Origin: Lachnospiraceae bacterium
Lineage (GTDB): Bacteria; Bacillota; Clostridia; Lachnospirales; Lachnospiraceae
NCBI GenBank assembly: GCA_017938405.1
Contig: JAGBBP010000014.1
Coordinates: forward strand, 267,034-331,033
Reading direction: 5' to 3'
DNA: 64,000 nt
This document shows positions 53,594 to 61,870 of the stretch, piece by piece. The notes under the pieces are model-generated. The model worked only from the letters and a program-made list of their open reading frames with translations, was not told where the DNA came from and ran no database searches. Within the stretch, counting starts at the first letter, position 1; every line of letters begins with the position of its first letter. Both the position numbers and the translations under genes were made by a program.

Positions 53594-53641
53594 AAAAGGC
53601 GGTTGCTATACGGATTTCCGTATAACAATCGCCTCTTTTTG
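53594..53641. terminator. Bidirectional terminator between the zinc-ribbon protein and SGNH genes
   Basis: AGGCGGTTG-TATACGGA pairs with TCCGTATA-CAATCGCCT with bulges, flanked by A and T tracts. Confidence 0.85.
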
Positions 53642-53644
53642 CGG

Positions 53645-54973
53645 TTACTTCGTATAACCGAAGGCATAAATGGTAAACGTCTTGTCTTCCTGTCCTTCCG
53701 CCATACGGATTTCTACCGTATGCTCCGCGGCTTCCTTTTCGTCAATGAGAAGCACCACGTTGGAACTGCCCCAGCCGCCGGCACCGTTTACCGTCATTAC
53801 TTTCTCACCGTCTACATAAACGTCAGCGCTACCGCATTCATTACCGCCCTGCTTGCAGTTTAACAACAAGTTCTTACAGGTCAGTGTCATTCGAAACGGC
53901 TCATTGCCTGCGGAAGCATCATACTTCCAGTTATCCGGAAACGAATGACCACCCTTTACCTGGAATCCCTGTCCGCCTGCATCTACCTGGGTAAAAGCAC
54001 CGAGTTCAACGGTAACCTCCGTAGACTTGGAAGTAATCATCTTCATACCGGAAAAATCTCTTCCCTTTACGGCAGTTTCCGGAATCGGATTCATCTCTTC
54101 CGGTTCTTCCCCGTCAATGGTTGCCAAAAGCTCCATCAGACAATCACTCATAATCTGATGTCCGTAATTGTTCGGATGATAATCATCCGAATAAAACTTG
54201 GACTTCGCCATGTACTTTTTATCAAATGCCGGAGAAACGGCACTCTTTACGCTCATTACCGGAATCTCGTAATGATTTGCAATCGGCACATGCTCGTTTT
54301 GTACATTCCACATATCTTTTCTTACCGCAAAAATCATAATCACCGCAGCGTCGTTATCCTGGGAAAGCACGTCATACACCATGCTCTCATAACCGCGTCC
54401 CTTTGTTACTTCCGCCCAGTCGTTTACCTCGAACTCAATTAAAAACAAATCCGGTTCCGCACCCAGGGCATCCACAACATCTCTCTGGTAACGAATGACG
54501 CCCAGAGAAGACGGGGTACCGCTTAATCCTGCGTTTACATAGTTGATATTCTCACCGCCGTTGACACCGTAGGTCTTTCCGAAAGCTTCCGCAAACAAAT
54601 AGGCATATCCCTTACTCATCGGGCTTGCGTTACCGCCTTCGGTAATGGACCCACCGAGCGTAGCAATATTTACGGTTTCACCGCTTCTGGCCTTCTCCAA
54701 CACTTTCTTCACTCTTGCATTGTTTCCGGTAGACATTACGGAATTTTCCAGCATTTCCTGATACCAGTCCACATCCGGTGTCGGCGTTGCCGTCGGCTTC
54801 GGGGTTGCGGTCGGTTTTGGAGTGGCCGTCGGTTCCGGCGTGGCGGTCGGTTCCGCAGTCGGTGCCACGGTAGCGGTCGGCGTCGTCTCCGGTTCTACGG
54901 TTGTTGCTTTGTTACATGCGACAAATGCACACATTGCCACACAAGCTACGATAAATAAAACTTTCTTTTTCAT
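53645..54973 (-). CDS. SGNH/GDSL hydrolase lipoprotein (esterase)
   Basis: A 442-residue exported esterase. The signal peptide ends with the lipobox FVAC (residue about 20); a TPEPTATP linker of 60 residues follows. The SGNH blocks are seen as TLGGSITEGGNA (Ser), YVNAGLSGTPSSLG (Gly), FEVNDW (Asn) and DDYHPNNYGHQIM (Asp-x-x-His). A C-terminal beta domain of about 120 residues ends it. Such enzymes often remove acetyl groups from xylan, fitting the GH10 xylanase in this window, but substrate is inferred. It starts one base after the second SGNH gene (TAGTATG), so the two are coupled. Confidence 0.9.
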   Translation of the reverse strand: MKKKVLFIVACVAMCAFVACNKATTVEPETTPTATVAPTAEPTATPEPTATPKPTATPKPTATPTPDVDWYQEMLENSVMSTGNNARVKKVLEKARSGETVNIATLGGSITEGGNASPMSKGYAYLFAEAFGKTYGVNGGENINYVNAGLSGTPSSLGVIRYQRDVVDALGAEPDLFLIEFEVNDWAEVTKGRGYESMVYDVLSQDNDAAVIMIFAVRKDMWNVQNEHVPIANHYEIPVMSVKSAVSPAFDKKYMAKSKFYSDDYHPNNYGHQIMSDCLMELLATIDGEEPEEMNPIPETAVKGRDFSGMKMITSKSTEVTVELGAFTQVDAGGQGFQVKGGHSFPDNWKYDASAGNEPFRMTLTCKNLLLNCKQGGNECGSADVYVDGEKVMTVNGAGGWGSSNVVLLIDEKEAAEHTVEIRMAEGQEDKTFTIYAFGYTK

Positions 54974-54974
54974 A

Positions 54975-56681
54975 CTAAATCCCTTTCTTATAACCGAAGC
55001 CCAAAATCGTAAACTTTTTATCCTTGGTCTCCGGATTCTTACGAATCTCCACCGTATGTACCGTATCTTCTTTTCCGCGGTACGCAATCTGGGCCGTACT
55101 GTGGGTCCAACCCACCGCATGCGGGTCTGCCGTCAGCACATATTCACCGTCCACGTAAATATCTGCCTTGCCGAATTCCATGCTGCCGGTATCCTTGGTG
55201 ATTACAAGCAAATACGGGCTCTTAATCTTGATTACAAACGGCTCGTCTCCCGTCTCTCCCGTAGCGGTCCAGTTGTTCGGGAACATCGGCGTACGGAAAT
55301 TGTCCAAATTCATCTCCACATAGTGCAAATCCGTATCGGATTCCGTAAAGCATCCGCAGGAAATCTCCGCGCCCTCAAAACCGTCCTTACGGTCAAGGAG
55401 ACGTACATCCGCAAACTCCGGGTTAAACACGTTCTCCAATGCCGCATAATCCGGTTCCGTGCCTGCCGGGGCCTCATCCGCCTTTGCAAACAAATAATCC
55501 AGACCGTCCGCCATAATACGGTGACCGTCACTGGTCGGATGATAAATATCGTAAAAGAAGCGGTTCTTGGAAATAATACGTCCCCCGTCCGCCGGCAGAT
55601 AGAACTGTTCCACCACGGAATCTCTCGTACTTACCATCGGCAAATCGTAGCGTACCCCCACCGGAGACAACCGCTCCTGCAGGTTCCAGTCGTTTTCGAA
55701 TACGGAGAAAAGTAAAATTACCGCCGGTGCATTGTCGGAGAACAATATCTTACGAACCAAAGTCTCGTAGCAATCACCCTTCGTCTCATCGCCCTCATCG
55801 TTTACAGCAAACTCCACTACCACAATATCCGGCTTATCTCCTCTGCCGAGAATATCTCTTTCATATCGAATCATACCAAGCTCGGAGGATGTACCGCCCA
55901 CACCGGCCTTAGTGTAATGTATATTGTCGCCCTTGCCGAACCGTGCACAGAACCGGTCGTATGCCACCTTGGAATAGCAGGTTTTCTGACTCGGCGTCGC
56001 TCCCGCGCCCTCCGTAATGGAACCGCCGATAAAGGCAATGGTTACATCTTCTCCGGCCTTTGCCTTCTCAATGGCACGCTTTAAGCGGACGTTGTTTCCC
56101 AAGGAAACAAAGGACTTTGCAATCATCTCTTTATACGCCGGGCTGTCAAAATCCACCGGTGCGTCCGGAATAAACTCCGGTGCGGTATAGCCGTCGTTTA
56201 AATACAAGCGCACGCAAATGGTGGCTACTTCCCAATTGCCCGGAAACTGAAATGCAAACTGTCCCACACAGACATCGTCCCCGGTCCATTCAATCTCCGA
56301 AAGGGGAAGCTCCACCTCAGAACCGTTGGTGGTTACCTTTGCCACATATCTTGTCCCACTCTGGTACATATCGGACTTGCCGTACATATGTAATACAAAC
56401 TCCGCTTCCTGCTCTTTATTTTCGCAGGCAATAGACACTCCCACGGAATGTACCAATTTTCGAAAGCCTTCGGAAGAATTTAACAAAGACAAAATCTCCT
56501 CATCTTCCACTCTTCCGATGGTTTTCGCATAATTTGCCAATCTGCCGTTATCCAAAAACAATGGGCTGATACTTCCGCCCTCCGGCTTTGTATAAGCCTC
56601 GATGGTCTTATCATACAGCACAAAAATACTCGGACGCTTCTTGGTCGGGTCCTTCGGCGCTTTCGGTCCTCCGTTACTCAT
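54975..56681 (-). CDS. SGNH/GDSL hydrolase without signal peptide (paralogue)
   Basis: A 568-residue paralogue of the following SGNH lipoprotein, with an extra N-terminal beta domain and no signal peptide. SGNH blocks are FIGGSITEGAGA, YTKAGVGGTSSELG, VEFAVNDEGD and YDIYHPTSDGHRIM. The C-terminal domain matches that of its neighbour (ITKDTGSMEFGKADIYVDGE). It is probably cytoplasmic, acting on imported acetylated oligosaccharides, while its lipoprotein partner acts outside; this division of labour is inferred. ATG 56681 follows GGAAAGGAGAAGCAGG. A cre-like site and promoter precede it. Confidence 0.9.
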   Translation of the reverse strand: MSNGGPKAPKDPTKKRPSIFVLYDKTIEAYTKPEGGSISPLFLDNGRLANYAKTIGRVEDEEILSLLNSSEGFRKLVHSVGVSIACENKEQEAEFVLHMYGKSDMYQSGTRYVAKVTTNGSEVELPLSEIEWTGDDVCVGQFAFQFPGNWEVATICVRLYLNDGYTAPEFIPDAPVDFDSPAYKEMIAKSFVSLGNNVRLKRAIEKAKAGEDVTIAFIGGSITEGAGATPSQKTCYSKVAYDRFCARFGKGDNIHYTKAGVGGTSSELGMIRYERDILGRGDKPDIVVVEFAVNDEGDETKGDCYETLVRKILFSDNAPAVILLFSVFENDWNLQERLSPVGVRYDLPMVSTRDSVVEQFYLPADGGRIISKNRFFYDIYHPTSDGHRIMADGLDYLFAKADEAPAGTEPDYAALENVFNPEFADVRLLDRKDGFEGAEISCGCFTESDTDLHYVEMNLDNFRTPMFPNNWTATGETGDEPFVIKIKSPYLLVITKDTGSMEFGKADIYVDGEYVLTADPHAVGWTHSTAQIAYRGKEDTVHTVEIRKNPETKDKKFTILGFGYKKGI

Positions 56682-56735
56682 CCTGCTTCTCCTTTCCGGA
56701 TATTCACTTTTTTCTGCCAAATATCCTTCCCGTTT

Positions 56736-56749
56736 TGTAAACGCTTACA
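56736..56749. promoter_or_regulatory. CcpA/LacI-type cre site upstream of the SGNH operon
   Basis: TGTAAACGCTTACA matches the cre consensus TGWAARCGYTWNCW at all 14 positions. It lies about 20-30 bases downstream of the predicted -10 box, where binding would block transcription. The regulator could be CcpA or a LacI-family sugar repressor. Confidence 0.75.
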
Positions 56750-56768
56750 TCACTGTTTCATAGCATTT

Positions 56769-56797
56769 ACTATACACGATTTTTACAAAAAATTCAA
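56769..56797 (-). promoter_or_regulatory. SigmaA promoter of the SGNH operon
   Basis: On the minus strand TTGAAT (56792-56797), 17 bases, TATAGT (56769-56774). Confidence 0.7.
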
Positions 56798-56834
56798 TTC
56801 CAAAAGCGCCGATTTTACAAATTAGAGAGCGAAC

Positions 56835-57734
56835 TCAACCCGGAGTTTCTTCTGTCATGCCGACTTCATAACGGAACTGTATTACCGTATCCGCGATTCC
56901 GGATTCCCTACAACATTCCCGCACCGCAGAAAACAATCCCATTACATCTTCCGCACCGATTTCTTCGTACAGCACCATACATACCTCTCCCCGCTTTTCT
57001 TCCCCATCCATAGAATACAAGCGTAACGCTTCCACTCCTCCGAACTCATTTAAGGCATCCAATTGTTCCCACAACTGCCGGTACTCCGCTTCCGTAAAAG
57101 GACAACGTACCGTAATAATATGAAAAATTTTCTTTAAATTTCTTGCCACACCCACGAAAATCACAAACGTCATACCGATGGAAAGGAGAGAATCCAAAAC
57201 CGGCAAAGGATAAAAACACATGACTGCCCCTACAATTAAGACCGCCACCCAGGTCAATACATCCTCCAACATATGCATGCTGATTGTTTTCTCGTTCACA
57301 TTTTTCCCTTTTGCGGTAAGAAGCATAGCTGTCCCGTTTAACAAAATCCCGAACACCGCAAACAAAAGCATTCCTCTCCCGTCAATGGCCCGGGGATAAA
57401 AGAAACGCTGCAGGGAGGTAACAATTAATACTACACCGCCCATCAACAGAATCAAATTATTTACCAGTCCCGCCACCACGGAAAACCGTCCGTAACCGAA
57501 GGTATAACGGGCATTTGCCGGGCGCTTGGAAAGTTTCTCCATCCGCCATGCCATTCCTAAGGCAATACAATCTCCGAAATCATGAATCGCATCGGAAAGA
57601 ATCGTTACACTTCCCGTAATCATACTCCCCCAAATTTCCACAAACGTAAATATTAAATTTAAAAGGAACGCCAGCATAATCCGGTTCTCGGACTTCCGGA
57701 ACCGTTGTCCGCCTTCCTGTACCTTCTTCTCCAT
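56835..57734 (-). CDS. Cation diffusion facilitator family transporter
   Basis: A 299-residue metal efflux protein with six helices. LLNLIFTFVEIWGSMITGSV, LSDAIHDFGDCIALGMAWRM (metal-site aspartates and histidine), YTFGYGRFSVVAGLVNNLIL and SMHMLEDVLTWVAVLIVGAV match the CDF family (Zn, Fe, Mn or Co exporters). The C-terminal domain is typical. The start codon lies at the end of the terminator-like hairpin described below. Confidence 0.92.
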   Translation of the reverse strand: MEKKVQEGGQRFRKSENRIMLAFLLNLIFTFVEIWGSMITGSVTILSDAIHDFGDCIALGMAWRMEKLSKRPANARYTFGYGRFSVVAGLVNNLILLMGGVVLIVTSLQRFFYPRAIDGRGMLLFAVFGILLNGTAMLLTAKGKNVNEKTISMHMLEDVLTWVAVLIVGAVMCFYPLPVLDSLLSIGMTFVIFVGVARNLKKIFHIITVRCPFTEAEYRQLWEQLDALNEFGGVEALRLYSMDGEEKRGEVCMVLYEEIGAEDVMGLFSAVRECCRESGIADTVIQFRYEVGMTEETPG

Positions 57735-57790
57735 AAAAAAAGACCGTCCTCCGTTACACTTACAGTACAGTGTATTCCGGTTGACGGTCC
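57735..57790 (-). terminator. CAP-gene terminator containing the CDF ribosome site
   Basis: On the minus strand GACCGTC (57783-57789) pairs with GACGGTC (57742-57748), enclosing an inner TACACT/AGTGTA hairpin; a seven-base T run leads directly into the CDF ATG at 57734. The ribosome site GGAGG (57748-57752) is inside the hairpin. It resembles the argH-catalase junction. Confidence 0.7.
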
Positions 57791-57819
57791 TTGTGATTCT
57801 TCTGCGAATCCCTTTTCTT

Positions 57820-58551
57820 TTAGTAAATAAACAACTGGGTAAAGTAGTTTACACCCCGGGCATTCTGCCGGTAGCCGACACCCAGCTCCGTGAACTTAGC
57901 ATTCAGGATATTTGCCCGGTGTCCGGCAGAATTCATCCATGCGGTTACCACTTCCTCCGGAGACTTCTGTCCCCAGGCGATATTCTCGCCGGAATAACGA
58001 TACGTAATTCCGTGTTCCGCAAATACGGAGGAAAAATATCTTCCGTCCGGTCTGGTGTGGGAGAAAGATTTCTCAATCTCTACCGCACGCACCTGCGCCG
58101 CTTTACTGATTTTTGCGGAATATTTTACCGGCGCAAGTCCCGCTGCCGCACGGTGTTCGTTTACCAATTCCGTAATCCGCATGCCGTATACATAGGCCTG
58201 GTCCTGTACTTCCGGGGTCTCCTCAGGTGTTTCTTCCGGTGTTTCCGGTACAACCGGACGATTCGGCACATTCACATCCGGCGTACCCGGCTGTTCCGGC
58301 ACATTTACATCCGGCACCTCCGGCTGCTCCGGCACTTCAATCTCCGGCAACTGATTGCATCCGAACTTAGAAAACAATTCCCAGATATTCTCGCAGCCCT
58401 TTATCTGCTGTAACTTCTCCTTCCATTCTTCTACGGTATTGCAGTTTACATTGTTTCCTTTCACCGGAAGTCCCGCTGCATGCGCTTCCGATGCACCTCC
58501 TGTTGCAATTAACAGCGCTGCCGCAATTGCACATACGCCTGCTTTTCTCAT
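57820..58551 (-). CDS. CAP/SCP domain secreted protein (YkwD type)
   Basis: A 243-residue secreted protein. Signal peptide (MRKAGVCAIAAALLIATGGA), a Cys-containing region, then a Pro/Glu/Val repeat linker (PEQPEVPDVNVPEQPGTPDV, and TPEETPEETPE). The C-terminal 125 residues are a bacterial CAP domain: ITELVNEHRAAAGLAPVKYS, SFSHTRPDGRYFSSVFAEHG, SGENIAWGQKSPEEVVTAWM, NSAGHRANILNAKFTELGVG. Such proteins are linked to germination and wall processes; the role is unknown. Confidence 0.92.
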   Translation of the reverse strand: MRKAGVCAIAAALLIATGGASEAHAAGLPVKGNNVNCNTVEEWKEKLQQIKGCENIWELFSKFGCNQLPEIEVPEQPEVPDVNVPEQPGTPDVNVPNRPVVPETPEETPEETPEVQDQAYVYGMRITELVNEHRAAAGLAPVKYSAKISKAAQVRAVEIEKSFSHTRPDGRYFSSVFAEHGITYRYSGENIAWGQKSPEEVVTAWMNSAGHRANILNAKFTELGVGYRQNARGVNYFTQLFIY

Positions 58552-58667
58552 AGGTTTCTCCTTTCTATCTCTCCATCCTGTTACACATTTCCCCTATATG
58601 GCACGGGTCCCCGCCACACCGATATGCTAACACAATTCCGCGGCAAAAGTACATAGGAGATGTATGG

Positions 58668-58696
58668 AAAAAGGCGCAGGATTTTCCTACGCCTTA
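58668..58696 (-). terminator. Terminator after the tyrosine phosphatase gene
   Basis: AAGGCGCAGGA pairs with TCCTACGCCTT (one mismatch, short loop); on the minus strand TTTTTCC follows. Confidence 0.78.
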
Positions 58697-58749
58697 TATA
58701 TCTCTTCCGATTGTCCCGTTGTTTTGTGTACTTCTTCCCCGGTTTCTGC

Positions 58750-59208
58750 CTATTCTCTCTGCATAAGCTTTGCAAGTAACGCCTGACATCCCTTTAATAC
58801 ATCCCGGTACGTACTTGCAAAATCTCCGGTGTACCACGGGTCCGCCACATCAAAGCTTTCTCCCGCAAAGGTCAAAAGCTTATAAATCTTCCCGTCCGGG
58901 TCTCCGTCGGCAATCCGGTTCATATTGCGGATATTGGCCGTATCCATCCCAATCAGATAATCATAATACGCATAATCCGCCTTTGTCATCTGCACCGCCC
59001 GGTGCGGCACCACCGGCACACCCCGATACCGGAGTTCATTCACCGTACCGTAGTGCGGAGAATTCCCGATTTCCTCCCGGCTCGTCGCCGCAGAATTAAT
59101 TTCAAACAAGTGCTCCAAACGAGCCTGTCTTACCAAATGAGTCATGACGCTCTCCGCCATGGTGGAACGGCAGATATTGCCGTGGCAAACGAATAATATT
59201 TTGAACAT
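58750..59208 (-). CDS. Low-molecular-weight protein tyrosine phosphatase
   Basis: A 152-residue LMW-PTP. The P-loop LFVCHGNICRSTMAE (CX5RS) is at the N-terminus and the general acid Asp is in DVADPWYTGDF. It removes phosphate from tyrosine, often on wall or exopolysaccharide kinases. ATG 59208 follows AAGGAGATATGCAAAGTT. It stands alone. Confidence 0.95.
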   Translation of the reverse strand: MFKILFVCHGNICRSTMAESVMTHLVRQARLEHLFEINSAATSREEIGNSPHYGTVNELRYRGVPVVPHRAVQMTKADYAYYDYLIGMDTANIRNMNRIADGDPDGKIYKLLTFAGESFDVADPWYTGDFASTYRDVLKGCQALLAKLMQRE

Positions 59209-59342
59209 AACTTTGCATATCTCCTTATATCTTGGCAAAACCTTGTATTTTCAAGGGTTTCAAGCCTTTTCTTATGGTCCTTTTTTGAACCCTATCATGG
59301 CATATTATAGCATAAGATGGTATAACTTTTCCACCAATTTAG

Positions 59343-59379
59343 GTAAAAAAAGAGTAAAACCGATATGATTTTACTCTTT
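59343..59379 (-). terminator. Terminator after the large esterase gene
   Basis: AGAGTAAAA (59351-59359) pairs with TTTTACTCT (59369-59377); on the minus strand a seven-base T run follows. Confidence 0.85.
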
Positions 59380-59424
59380 CAAAATGCAATTCACTTTTGC
59401 ACAAAATAAACTTACGATTCTTCC

Positions 59425-61023
59425 TTATCTTGTAAACTGAGAAATAAACTTCCAAGCATTTTCGTTGGTATGGTGTCTGCACTCGTGCACCTGCTCGCTG
59501 ATACTTGCAAAAGCGGTACGGCAAACGCCATCCTCACTGTCAAAGTAGTGGATGGTCAGGTCGCTGCCACGGGAATCGTCGTGAACCACTTCAACGCGGT
59601 CACCCTCAATACCCCAAATCGGCTGTGCCCAGTTATCCTTGTCTGCGTAAGACAACTTGTCAAACTTCTTCTTTAACTTGTTGGCCTCCGCACAATACTG
59701 CACACGCTCAAGGCCGGATTCTGCCTGGAACGCAAGCTCCGGTAAATGAGACTTCTCGCCGCCGGAGTAGAAAATCGGCACCGGAACGTCGGTATTGAAT
59801 CTGCCGCTGTTGGACTGACCCATCGGATTGTTCTTTACCGGGAACAAGGCACTTGCCGGAGCAAGACCGGCGAAAGCCTCCGGGTACTCCTGGTACATAT
59901 TCCAGGTCTTACCGCTACCCATGGAGAAGCCGGTTGCGTAAATACGCTTCTCGTCAATGTTGTACTTCTTCTTTAAATCCGCAATCACTTCCATTACCTC
60001 GGTAGCGGTTACATTCTGGTGATTCTCCAGGGATACGAACAGGAAACCGTATCTGTGAGCGATTTCATACCAGCCTGCCACAAAGGTTAAGTACATGGAG
60101 GTATCTCCGCCGCCGTGGAAGCCCATCATAAGCGGAGCCGGTCCCTTGTCAAACAAATCGTTGTTGTAATATGCAAAGTAACCAACCGTATGCTCGGCGG
60201 TATCCTTAAACTGACCCATGTTATCCGGAGAGGTCTTAACCACAACACTGCCGGCCTCCTCGGTCATGTTCATTGCTTCGAAATCCGGCTCGATTTCAAT
60301 CTTACCGCACCACATCTTAAACTTGCGGACAAAGGCCTTAAAATCTGCCTTATAATCTGCCTCTGCCTTTACGAGCAGGTTCTCACAGCCCTCAAAAGCC
60401 GCATTTACTTCGGCCGAGTTGCCTACGCTTAAGATAGCGATATCCTTACGCTCTACATTCGGCACCACGGAAAGACCTTCCATGGAACACATTGCCGGGG
60501 TAATCTCCCCCGGTCCCCACAAATATTCACCGTTCACGGTCTTAAGTAAATTCTTTGCCACATAATCCGCAGATGCACCGTAGCTGTAAATATCCGCTCT
60601 GAAAATCGCACCGCGGATAAAGAAGCCCTTGAACTCTCTCTTAAAGAAATCATGCTGCTCTACGATACCGTCCTCGTAACGCGGGTCCATCTTTACCTCC
60701 GCGATAAGGGAAGCATACAACTCCTCCGTTGCGTTAGCCCAGCCGCCTTCACAGGTCGGATATACAAAAAGCACGCTACTGTCTACTGCAGACGCAATAT
60801 CGGAAAGACCGCTCTTCTTTGCAAAGGCAATGGCATCTTCCATGCTCTGTCTGTTTTCCTCAAACACCAAAAGAAGCGGTGCGCGGAAGGTGTAGTTATT
60901 CACCTGACCATCAATCTCCGTTGCCGGCAAATACGCCTTCAAGTAAAACTTCTCATAGGTGTGCTCCCAATACTTTCCACCGTCGGCCATCTTTGTCACC
61001 AATGGACGCTCCATAATACCCAT
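59425..61023 (-). CDS. Large alpha/beta-hydrolase esterase (PHB-depolymerase/feruloyl-esterase type)
   Basis: A 532-residue hydrolase with no signal peptide. Residues about 280-500 form the hydrolase core: oxyanion region LMMGFHGGGDTSMYLTFVAG, nucleophile elbow YATGFSMGSGKTWNMYQEYP (GFSMG). The N-terminal 270 residues are beta-rich and unfamiliar. The family includes feruloyl and acetyl esterases and depolymerases, so an intracellular role in plant-fibre ester removal is plausible. ATG 61023 follows CAGGAGGTAAGTTTT. Confidence 0.85.
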   Translation of the reverse strand: MGIMERPLVTKMADGGKYWEHTYEKFYLKAYLPATEIDGQVNNYTFRAPLLLVFEENRQSMEDAIAFAKKSGLSDIASAVDSSVLFVYPTCEGGWANATEELYASLIAEVKMDPRYEDGIVEQHDFFKREFKGFFIRGAIFRADIYSYGASADYVAKNLLKTVNGEYLWGPGEITPAMCSMEGLSVVPNVERKDIAILSVGNSAEVNAAFEGCENLLVKAEADYKADFKAFVRKFKMWCGKIEIEPDFEAMNMTEEAGSVVVKTSPDNMGQFKDTAEHTVGYFAYYNNDLFDKGPAPLMMGFHGGGDTSMYLTFVAGWYEIAHRYGFLFVSLENHQNVTATEVMEVIADLKKKYNIDEKRIYATGFSMGSGKTWNMYQEYPEAFAGLAPASALFPVKNNPMGQSNSGRFNTDVPVPIFYSGGEKSHLPELAFQAESGLERVQYCAEANKLKKKFDKLSYADKDNWAQPIWGIEGDRVEVVHDDSRGSDLTIHYFDSEDGVCRTAFASISEQVHECRHHTNENAWKFISQFTR

Positions 61024-61094
61024 AAAACTTACCTCCTGATCATTCCTTCTTATGATTGGCAAGGTGCGAAAAACCGCACTTGCCTACGAGGGAT

Positions 61095-61123
61095 ATTTTA
61101 CCATAAATTGAGGGTAAATTCAA
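61095..61123 (-). promoter_or_regulatory. SigmaA promoter of the large esterase gene
   Basis: On the minus strand TTGAAT (61118-61123), 17 bases, TAAAAT (61095-61100). Confidence 0.68.
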
Positions 61124-61156
61124 TCACTAATTTGAAGGCTAATTGAAGATTTTTGT

Positions 61157-61549
61157 GTGATTTTTGCTGTATCAAGCGTTGTTTACTTTTCGCAAAAATA
61201 TAGTGACAAATTCGTCTTATCTGTGGTAAACTTAAACCAGATAGAACTTGCCACAGAGGAAGACCGCAAATACGGCATCGACCACTGGGCACGACTATTT
61301 AAGGCAACAACTTGGGAGGCGATAAAGCAAATGGCACAAGAAAACGAATACATTTCCGATGCTGCAGAAACCCTGCTACATTCCAATCAGGACCTCAAAA
61401 TCCGTTCCTACTGTGAAGCGGTGGAAGAATCCCGCAGAGTCCGTCGCGGTCTGGAGATGGAACTGTAACAAACACAAAAGGAATTACGTGAAAGTGCGGA
61501 TACAATCCAGGCGCAAGCCACCGAAATCGCCCGTTTAAGGCACTCTTAG
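61157..61549 (+). pseudogene. C-terminal remnant of an Rpn/PD-(D/E)XK transposase-type nuclease
   Basis: From about 61199 the frame resembles the C-terminal part of Rpn-family recombination-promoting nucleases (VVNLNQIELATEEDRKYGID, WARLFKATTWEAIKQMAQEN). The N-terminal nuclease domain is missing. An in-frame TAA at 61466-61468 interrupts a frame that continues through QTQKELRESADTIQAQATEI to a stop at 61547-61549. The gene is therefore truncated at the front and broken by a stop, so inactive. Confidence 0.75.
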
Positions 61550-61558
61550 AAAACAAAT

Positions 61559-61600
61559 AAAAAGCGCTTGCCGGTCACTTCAATCGGCAAGCGCTTTCAC
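61559..61600 (+). terminator. Hairpin terminator after the Rpn remnant
   Basis: AAAGCGCTTGCCG (61561-61573) pairs perfectly with CGGCAAGCGCTTT (61585-61597). Confidence 0.72.
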
Positions 61601-61630
61601 TTTACTGTTTCTGATCTATTCTTTCTAAAA

Positions 61631-61657
61631 TGGGTGTTGCAATTTTTGCAACACCCA
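61631..61657. other. Perfect 12-bp hairpin in the accessory region
   Basis: TGGGTGTTGCAA (61631-61642) and TTGCAACACCCA (61646-61657) with a TTT loop. There is no U tract after it, so it is not a standard terminator. Its role is unknown; it may mark a mobile-element end. Confidence 0.55.
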
Positions 61658-61701
61658 AGAATTTCTTTATCGGGTGGTATTTTCCATTTTGGAAATAGCC
61701 A

Positions 61702-61847
61702 CTACTTCTTACTTTTATTACGCAGTTCCTTATATGCCTCCTTTGAGATAGAATCCATCACAATTGTATAAAACGCCTTATCTTCAAGTCTATATTATCA
61801 CATATAACCTTATTAATACCTAAAATTTTACGTTCAATTGTCAACAT
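61702..61847 (-). pseudogene. Small frameshifted ORF
   Basis: ATG 61847 has GGGAGGTTTATTT upstream and encodes MLTIERKILGINKVICDNID, 29 residues ending at a TGA (61758-61760). The neighbouring frame continues as LEDKAFYTIVMDSISKEAYK to a stop at 61702-61704. Joined by one frameshift these would give a protein of about 48 residues. Either a broken small gene or two overlapping short ORFs (TGATG junction). No family is recognised. It follows the membrane/winged-helix gene. Confidence 0.4.
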
Positions 61848-61870
61848 AAATAAACCTCCCTGTTCTTATT

